This document shows positions 6,254 to 10,596 of a stretch of 10,596 nucleotides of DNA, piece after piece. Below the pieces are notes generated by a model that saw only the letters and a list, made by a program, of their open reading frames with translations, was not told where the DNA came from and did no database searches. This DNA comes from an uncultured Anaerolineales bacterium (GTDB taxonomy: Bacteria; Chloroflexota; Anaerolineae; Anaerolineales; Villigracilaceae): contig CALFXA010000170.1 of the NCBI GenBank assembly GCA_937928015.1, positions 1 to 10,596 of the forward strand. Direction: 5' to 3'. Both the position numbers and the translations under genes were made by a program. Position 1 is the first letter of the stretch. The number at the start of each line of letters is the position of its first letter.

Positions 6254-8479
6254 CTAGTCCGCTGAGCTGGGCTGGTAGGCCTTGTTGCGCGCGCGGGCCG
6301 GGACGTATTCGGGGTCCCGGTCGGGCCAGGCCGCGATGATGACGCCGATGAAGAACAGCAGACTGCCGATCCACAGCCAGTTGACCAGCGGGTTGACGTA
6401 GATCTTGAAGGTCGCGCCGGTGGCCGTGGCGGGCTGCCAGTCGATCAGCAACACGTACAGGTCATCTTTGAGAGTCGGGCGCTGACCGGGGATGGTCATG
6501 GACTGCTGCGAGTCGAAGTAGAAGTCCTTGCGCGGATGCAGGTCGCCCAGGTAGGTGCCGTCCTTGTAAACGCTGACCACGGCGCGGGTGTAGTTCACGC
6601 CCTTGTCGGCCTCGTCCCAGGAAGCCAGGTCCTTGTATTCCACCGTGTACCCGGCGATCTTCAGGGACTGGCCCACAGGGATCATGCCCTGGGTTTCCTT
6701 CTGGAACATCTCGATGCCGAGGATGCCGATGGCCATCAGCATCATGCTGACGTGGATGACGTACCCGCCATAGCGGCGTCGGTTACGGCCGACCAGGCGC
6801 GAGAAGGCCGTGAAGAAATTTTCCTGCTGGGCATTCTGGCGCGCGCGGGTGGCCCGCCAGAACTCGCGCAGGGTAACCGTCAGCGTGAGCGCCACGAGGA
6901 AGAAACCAATCAGGGCGATCAGGTTCTGGGTATAAGTGAAGGCCAGGTAGATCGTGATCGCGGACGCCACCAGGGCCGACTGCCAGAGCAGTTTGCGGAA
7001 CAGGTACATCAGGACCACCACGATCAGGATGATAGCCAGCGAGATGACCACGCCGGGCAGGCTGCCCATTATGTCCGAGATGGGCTTCCACCAGATGGCG
7101 TAGGCGATGACCGGCACGGCGAGCAATCCGCCGAGCACGGGCTTGTTGATGTTGGCAAGTTTCTCCTGAGAGGAGAGTCCCCACGAGGAGAGCGGGGCAA
7201 TCGCCATCAGGAACATCAGCATCGCGAACAGCGGCGAGGTGCTGAACTCATACCACGGCGGGCCGACCGTCACCTTCGAGCCGGTCACCAGTTCGGAGAC
7301 CAGCGGGTAGATGACCCCCACAAAACAGATGACCAGCACGCTCATGAAGAGCAGATTGTTGAGCAGGAACAAGGCCTCGCGCGAGAGCATGGACTTCATC
7401 TCAGTCTCGGAGCGCAGGTCGGGCCAGCGCCAGATCAACAGCGCGATGGAGATGATGAAGGTCAGCGCCACGAAGCCCATGAAGAACGGACCGATGGGGC
7501 TGCTGGCAAAGGCATGCACCGAGGAGAGCACGCCCGAGCGGGTCAGGAAGGTGCCGAAGATGACCAGCGCGTAGGTCAACATGACCAGGATCATGTTCCA
7601 CTGTTTGAGTTGTCCGCGCTTCTCCTGGATCATGACCGAGTGCAGGAAGGCGGTGCCGGTCAGCCACGGCATGAAGGCAGCAATCTCGACCGGGTCCCAG
7701 CCCCAGTATCCGCCCCAGCCGAGCACGTCGTAGGCCCAACGTCCACCGAGGACCAGGCCGAAGGACAGGAACAGCCAGGCCCACAGGGTCCAGCGGCGGG
7801 TGATGCGAATCCAGCGGTCGTCGGTGCGGCCGGTGACGAGCGCCGCGATGGCGAAGGCATAGGGGATTACGAAGGAGACGAATCCCAGATAGAGCATGGG
7901 CGGGTGGATGATCATGCCCGGGTGACGCAGCAGCGGATTCAGGCCGCGCCCATCGGGTTGCAACGGGACGGCGGTCGACCCCGCAGGCTGGAGCATGGCT
8001 TTGATCACCTCGCCCGAAGGCGCGAACCACATGCGTGCGAACGGATTCTCGAAGACGACCGACATCGTCAGGAAGAAGGCCATCGTCACCGAGGAGACCA
8101 CGATCACCCACGGCAGGAACTCGCGATCGCGATCCCATTTGCGCAGGGTGACCAGCGAGGCAAAAGCCGACATCAACCACGACCAGAAGACCAGCGACCC
8201 GGCCTGTCCGCCCCACCAGGCGGTGATTTTCAAATAGGTGGGCATACTGCGGCTGGTCACTTCATAGACGAAGCTGACCTCGAAATGATTGTTGACCAGC
8301 AGATAGATCAAGGCCAGCGCCGAAAGCGTAATCAGCGGCCAGGTCAACAACATGGCGCGGCGGGCCGATTCGACCAGGGCGGCGGATTTCGTCCGCACGC
8401 CCACCAGCGCCGCGACCACGCTGTACAACGACACCAAAAGCGCAACCACTAAGATCCCGTACCCAAAATCTGCAACCAT
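6254..8479 (-). CDS. ccmF: CcmF, cytochrome c haem lyase
   Basis: CcmF takes haem from CcmE and ligates it to apocytochromes. This 741-residue polytopic protein, by eye about 15 membrane segments, has the WWD motif GWGGYWGWDPVE at 254-265. Histidines H192 (IIHPPMLYLG), H280 (FLHSVMIQEKRG), H322 (SSVHAFA) and H576 (YVIHVSM) align with E. coli H173, H261, H303 and H491 as I recall them. The first three share a constant offset of 19 residues, so the haem ligands of both the external site and the transmembrane haem b appear present. The spacing from H322 to H576 is 254 residues against 188 in E. coli, which explains the extra length. The C-terminal soluble loop (about 590-690) and last helix (about 695-717) are intact. 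ATG 8479 has a strong GAGGAGAAA upstream. Confidence 0.96.
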   Translation of the reverse strand: MVADFGYGILVVALLVSLYSVVAALVGVRTKSAALVESARRAMLLTWPLITLSALALIYLLVNNHFEVSFVYEVTSRSMPTYLKITAWWGGQAGSLVFWSWLMSAFASLVTLRKWDRDREFLPWVIVVSSVTMAFFLTMSVVFENPFARMWFAPSGEVIKAMLQPAGSTAVPLQPDGRGLNPLLRHPGMIIHPPMLYLGFVSFVIPYAFAIAALVTGRTDDRWIRITRRWTLWAWLFLSFGLVLGGRWAYDVLGWGGYWGWDPVEIAAFMPWLTGTAFLHSVMIQEKRGQLKQWNMILVMLTYALVIFGTFLTRSGVLSSVHAFASSPIGPFFMGFVALTFIISIALLIWRWPDLRSETEMKSMLSREALFLLNNLLFMSVLVICFVGVIYPLVSELVTGSKVTVGPPWYEFSTSPLFAMLMFLMAIAPLSSWGLSSQEKLANINKPVLGGLLAVPVIAYAIWWKPISDIMGSLPGVVISLAIILIVVVLMYLFRKLLWQSALVASAITIYLAFTYTQNLIALIGFFLVALTLTVTLREFWRATRARQNAQQENFFTAFSRLVGRNRRRYGGYVIHVSMMLMAIGILGIEMFQKETQGMIPVGQSLKIAGYTVEYKDLASWDEADKGVNYTRAVVSVYKDGTYLGDLHPRKDFYFDSQQSMTIPGQRPTLKDDLYVLLIDWQPATATGATFKIYVNPLVNWLWIGSLLFFIGVIIAAWPDRDPEYVPARARNKAYQPSSAD

Positions 8480-8504
8480 GATTTCTCCTCGTTACAAATG
8501 AAAA

Positions 8505-8528
8505 CCTGACAGGGCTTGCCCTGCCAGG
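8505..8528 (-). terminator. Terminator-like hairpin between ccmE and ccmF
   Basis: CCTGACAGGGC (8505-8515) pairs with GCCCTGCCAGG (8518-8528) with a single A-C mismatch and a tiny loop. On the minus strand the stem is directly followed by TTTTCATTT. It begins 9 bases after the ccmE stop. It has the form of a rho-independent terminator or attenuator inside the operon, which would give more ccmE message than ccmF and downstream. Confidence 0.55.
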
Positions 8529-8537
8529 TCATTTCGC

Positions 8538-9020
8538 CTACTTGCTGGCGGCCTGCTCAGGCACCGCCTCTTCATAGCGGGTGGGACACTTGAGCAGCAA
8601 CTCATCCGCGTGGAAGATTCCATTCTCATCCATGCGGCCGGTCATGATGGCCTGCGCCTCATTGCGGAGCAGGTCGGGCTTGGGACCCTGGTAGATGACC
8701 TTGATGCGGCTGCGGGTCGGGTCGATCACCGCCTGGTGGAGCACTTCCGCCAGACCGCCCTGCGCCTCGATCTCGGCATTGTCACCGGGGACGTTCGCCA
8801 CCTCGAAGGTGAGGGTCAGCGTGGCTGCGTCGTATTGGATGGTGTCACCAATGATGGCGCCCGAAACGCGCAGGCTCTTGCCCATCACAGACGCGCCCTT
8901 GGTATTCAATTCATCCACGGTCATGAAATATTCCGAGTTGGCCTGCGAAGAAGAGACGACAAGGAAGACCACTGCCGCCAGGATGAACAGGCCTCCGATC
9001 ATGAACTTGTTCACTTTCAT
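8538..9020 (-). CDS. ccmE: CcmE haem chaperone, cysteine (CxxxY) type
   Basis: CcmE carries haem covalently in the periplasm from CcmC to CcmF. The 160-residue protein has a short cytoplasmic start, one membrane anchor (7-23) and an OB-fold domain, with the family marks VDELN (35-39), LRVSGAIIGDTI (50-61), VIYQGPKPDLLRNE (108-121) and a GRMDENGIFHADELLLK (128-144) strand. The haem site is C145-P-T-R-Y149, where the usual form is HxxxY. The cysteine form is known from System I* of archaea and Desulfovibrio, where haem is joined through cysteine, and Y149 is the expected axial ligand. It begins with ATG 9020 behind GGAGGC (9027-9032), as the first gene of the ccm cluster. It is followed by a terminator-like hairpin before ccmF. 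Confidence 0.95.
   Translation of the reverse strand: MKVNKFMIGGLFILAAVVFLVVSSSQANSEYFMTVDELNTKGASVMGKSLRVSGAIIGDTIQYDAATLTLTFEVANVPGDNAEIEAQGGLAEVLHQAVIDPTRSRIKVIYQGPKPDLLRNEAQAIMTGRMDENGIFHADELLLKCPTRYEEAVPEQAASK
8574..8588 (-). other. CcmE haem-binding motif CPTRY
   Basis: Codons 145-149 of ccmE encode C-P-T-R-Y. TGT is present where the E. coli type has a histidine codon, two base changes away, so a simple read error is unlikely. This is the residue that would form the covalent link to haem. Confidence 0.85.
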
Positions 9021-9072
9021 CTGATTGCCTCCAGGTGATAGGACTTGATAATTGAGTATTTAGACCAAACGG

Positions 9073-9132
9073 CTTGCGCAATGGAAAACCCGACAGGAAC
9101 AGGTTCGTGTCGTTGGTTTCCCAGTACGCAAG
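9073..9132. repeat. Long imperfect hairpin upstream of ccmE
   Basis: The arms 9073-9100 and 9103-9132 are near-complementary over 28 positions, with 24 pairs, four mismatches and a 2-base bulge, and only AG between them. The ends are exact (CTTGCG / CGCAAG). On the minus strand the inner part of the stem (about 9086-9120) is followed by TTTTCC, so it could act as a terminator for the regulator genes or as an attenuator in the ccmE leader. Its inner wording AAAACCCGACAGG resembles AAAACCTGACAGG at 8501-8513. Confidence 0.6.
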
Positions 9133-9154
9133 CGTGTCCTTGTAACTCCCTTCA

Positions 9155-9211
9155 TTTTACATGAAGAGATTAATTCACCCTGAGAAGGTCGGAGATGGAT
9201 GTCATGTAAAA
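9155..9211. repeat. Perfect 10-bp inverted repeat in the ccm control region
   Basis: TTTTACATGA (9155-9164) recurs as its exact reverse complement TCATGTAAAA (9202-9211), 37 bases apart. The symmetry and place in the non-coding gap make it a candidate pair of binding sites for a dimeric regulator. It does not match the NarL heptamer consensus known from enterobacteria. Confidence 0.45.
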
Positions 9212-9239
9212 CCCCCGAATTTGTCCCAATTTGGGTGAA

Positions 9240-9929
9240 CTACTCCAATGTAATCAACCCGGTGCGGATGGCGAACTTGACCAGCTCGGTGCGCGAGTGC
9301 ATCTTGAGCTTGGCCATGATGCGCTCACGATGACGGGCAATGGTCTTGTGACTCAGGTTGAGCTTCTCCCCGATCTGATGGTTGTTCAAGCCCTGCCCCA
9401 CCAATTCGAGCACCTGGCGTTCGCGCGCGCTGAGCGCATCCAGGCCGATCATACCTTCTTCCTGCTCCTCGGTTTGCACCCGCGGCTGGATTCCCACCTG
9501 CCGCGCCAGACGCTGATAATCTTCCAGCAGCCAGCGGGCCAGCGCGGGCTGAAGGTAGACGTTGCCCGCTGCCACGGCATGGATGGCCGATACCAGTTCA
9601 TCGGCTGCGGCCTGCTTGGTCAGGTATCCCGAAGCGCCCGCCGCGAGCATTTCCATGAAATATTGCTTGTCCTCATGCACGGTCAGAGCCAGTACCAGGC
9701 ACTCGGGAAGTTCCGCCTTCAGGCGGCGAGTCGCCTCCAGCCCGTCCATGCTGGGCATGGTGATGTCCATCAACACGATTTGCGGTTTCGTCTGGGCTGC
9801 CAGCTTCAGGGCCTCCTGCCCATCGCGTGCCTCGGCCACCACACGCATCCCGGGCTGGGTATCCAGGAACGAGCGAAGCCCGGTGCGGACCACATCGTGA
9901 TCGTCCACAAGCATGAGATTAATTGTCAT
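9240..9929 (-). CDS. NarL/FixJ-family response regulator
   Basis: This is a two-component DNA-binding regulator of 229 residues. The receiver domain (about 3-120) has acidic D9 and D10, phosphoacceptor D55 (VLMDITMP), T83 and K105 (YLTKQ), all the standard phosphorylation residues. A linker (about 125-160) leads to the LuxR-type helix-turn-helix domain, LSARERQVLELVGQG (166-180) then a recognition helix region LNLSHKTIARHRERIMAKL (about 190-208). ATG 9929 overlaps the 3' end of the kinase gene by 11 bases and has AAGGAG in the kinase coding sequence, so the two proteins are made together. It stands 219 bases upstream of ccmE on the same strand. It may control the ccm operon or its own distant genes; the signal cannot be told from this sequence. 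Confidence 0.95.
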   Translation of the reverse strand: MTINLMLVDDHDVVRTGLRSFLDTQPGMRVVAEARDGQEALKLAAQTKPQIVLMDITMPSMDGLEATRRLKAELPECLVLALTVHEDKQYFMEMLAAGASGYLTKQAAADELVSAIHAVAAGNVYLQPALARWLLEDYQRLARQVGIQPRVQTEEQEEGMIGLDALSARERQVLELVGQGLNNHQIGEKLNLSHKTIARHRERIMAKLKMHSRTELVKFAIRTGLITLE

Positions 9930-10596
9930 TGTTGACTCCTTGCAGCGGGATGAGTGCTTCCACGGTTGTGCCTTTTCCGACCGCCGAGGTCAGGAGGAAG
10001 GTGCCGCCTGCGGACTCGATCCGTTCCCGCATGCCCTCCAGACCCCAGCCTCGCGGCGCGTGGAAGGGACCTTCGACATCAAAACCATGACCCAGGTCTG
10101 CCACCGTCAAATGGACCTGGTCTCCGCTGAAGCACAGGCGAACTTGACCCTGTCGGGTCTGTGCATGACGGAAAATGTTGGTGAGCGCCTCCTGTGTCAC
10201 GCGGAACAGGATGGTCTCGATGGATACGTCGATGCGGCGCGGCGCGCCTTCCACGGTCAGGCTCACATCCATGCCGTTGGTGACACGCGCGTCTTCGACC
10301 AAAAAATCCAGAGCTGGGACCAGACCCAGGTCATCGAGATGGGCAGGCCGCAGGTCCCGCACCAGCCGATACAGGCTGTGTGACATCTGACGGGTAAGGT
10401 CCTGTAACTGCTCCACAATGGCGATGGCATCTGGTTTGCGCTTGAGGCTGGCGCGCAGAGCTGCCAGATGCAAGGATGCGGCCGAAAGGATCTGGGCGGT
10501 CTCATCATGGAGTTCACGCGCGACACGGGCGCGTTCCTCTTCCTGATCCTGGACCGTGTGTCTTAACAGGTCGCGCCGCAATTCATCGCGTTGCTG
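9919..10596 (-). CDS. Sensor histidine kinase, C-terminal part (NarX/DegS type, runs off the window)
   Basis: This is the catalytic end of a HisKA_3 histidine kinase; 225 residues are visible and the frame is open to the window edge, so the sensor part lies outside. The phosphoacceptor block is EEERARVARELHDETAQ with H30 (numbering from the first visible residue). The X-region LRPAHLDDLGL is at 82-92. The HATPase domain has N140 in QEALTNIFRHA, DLGHGFD (167-173) and GWGLEGMRERI (183-193), so all ATP-binding boxes are present. The C-terminus ends GVNNDN and overlaps the response regulator by 11 bases, which marks the pair as partners. The kinase should phosphorylate D55 of that regulator. The stimulus is unknown because the sensor region is missing from view. 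Confidence 0.93.
   Translation of the reverse strand, partial: QQRDELRRDLLRHTVQDQEEERARVARELHDETAQILSAASLHLAALRASLKRKPDAIAIVEQLQDLTRQMSHSLYRLVRDLRPAHLDDLGLVPALDFLVEDARVTNGMDVSLTVEGAPRRIDVSIETILFRVTQEALTNIFRHAQTRQGQVRLCFSGDQVHLTVADLGHGFDVEGPFHAPRGWGLEGMRERIESAGGTFLLTSAVGKGTTVEALIPLQGVNNDN

Larger units (their letters stand above)
9021..9239 (-). promoter_or_regulatory. Non-coding control region in front of the ccm operon
   Basis: The 219 bases between the response regulator stop and the ccmE start carry no convincing gene. They hold CCCAATTTGGG (9225-9235), a perfect 10-bp inverted repeat TTTTACATGA / TCATGTAAAA (9155-9164, 9202-9211), a small dyad CTTCAT-ATGAAG (9150-9166) and a long imperfect hairpin (9073-9132). 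The last part gives the ccmE ribosome binding site. A -10-like TAAAAT (minus strand, 9154-9159) lies in the inverted repeat but lacks a fitting -35. The ccm promoter is expected here; I cannot place it firmly. Confidence 0.5.

Noticed and set aside
6536..8452. A 638-codon open frame on the plus strand opposite ccmF
   Set aside because: It is a shadow of ccmF in GC-rich DNA. Its translation is rich in H, Q, D, G and R without hydrophobic core or motifs, while ccmF has all family residues.
9154..9159. TAAAAT as the -10 of the ccm promoter
   Set aside because: No acceptable -35 was found at 16-18 bases upstream and it lies inside the inverted repeat, so I did not list it as a promoter of its own.
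9225..9235. CCCAATTTGGG as a terminator of the response regulator gene
   Set aside because: The stem is only 4-5 bp and is not followed by a T tract at a fitting distance. It is kept only as a small palindrome in the control region.
1..10596. CRISPR array, tRNA, rRNA, insertion sequence or phage genes
   Set aside because: No regular spaced repeats, no tRNA-like cloverleaf, no transposase or integrase motifs were seen on either strand.

Overview
The window is one strand-biased block. Every gene I can support reads on the minus strand, so the text below follows the direction of transcription, from high to low coordinates. DNA is GC-rich with tight gene spacing. The protein style suggests a Chloroflexota bacterium, probably Anaerolineae-like: a cysteine-type CcmE, a four-cysteine CcmH, an N-terminal lipobox cytochrome with a Thr/Pro/Ala linker, and a NarL-type sensor/regulator pair. 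This placement is from recall of family resemblance and was not tested by a search.

Region 1 (10596-9240) holds the 3' part of a NarX/DegS-type sensor histidine kinase, cut by the window edge, and its NarL/FixJ response regulator. They overlap by 11 bases and are clearly cotranscribed. Region 2 (9239-9021) is a 219-base non-coding gap. It is unusually rich in dyad symmetry, with a perfect 10-bp inverted repeat and a 28-bp imperfect hairpin, and is the natural place for the promoter and control of what follows.

Region 3 (9020-355) is a System I cytochrome c maturation (ccm) locus in the order ccmE, ccmF, ccmH, ccmG, a CcmI-like zinc-ribbon protein, a large membrane-bound cytochrome c fusion, ccmA, ccmB, ccmC, ccmD. 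CcmABCD handle haem export and loading, CcmE carries haem in the periplasm, CcmF with CcmH performs ligation, and CcmG supplies reductant for the CxxCH cysteines. Several parts depart from the Escherichia coli pattern. CcmE has CxxxY instead of HxxxY. CcmH has LYCPVC plus two extra cysteines. The CcmI-like protein keeps the membrane segment and a short helical module but ends in a zinc ribbon instead of TPRs. A 633-residue lipoprotein-cytochrome with a second haem domain that has lost its ligands sits in the middle of the operon and shares a short C-terminal helical motif with the CcmI-like protein.

Region 4 (354-1) has a strong 11-bp hairpin just after ccmD, then the start of a secreted protein of unknown function that runs off the left edge. 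No tRNA, rRNA, CRISPR array, transposase or phage gene was seen.
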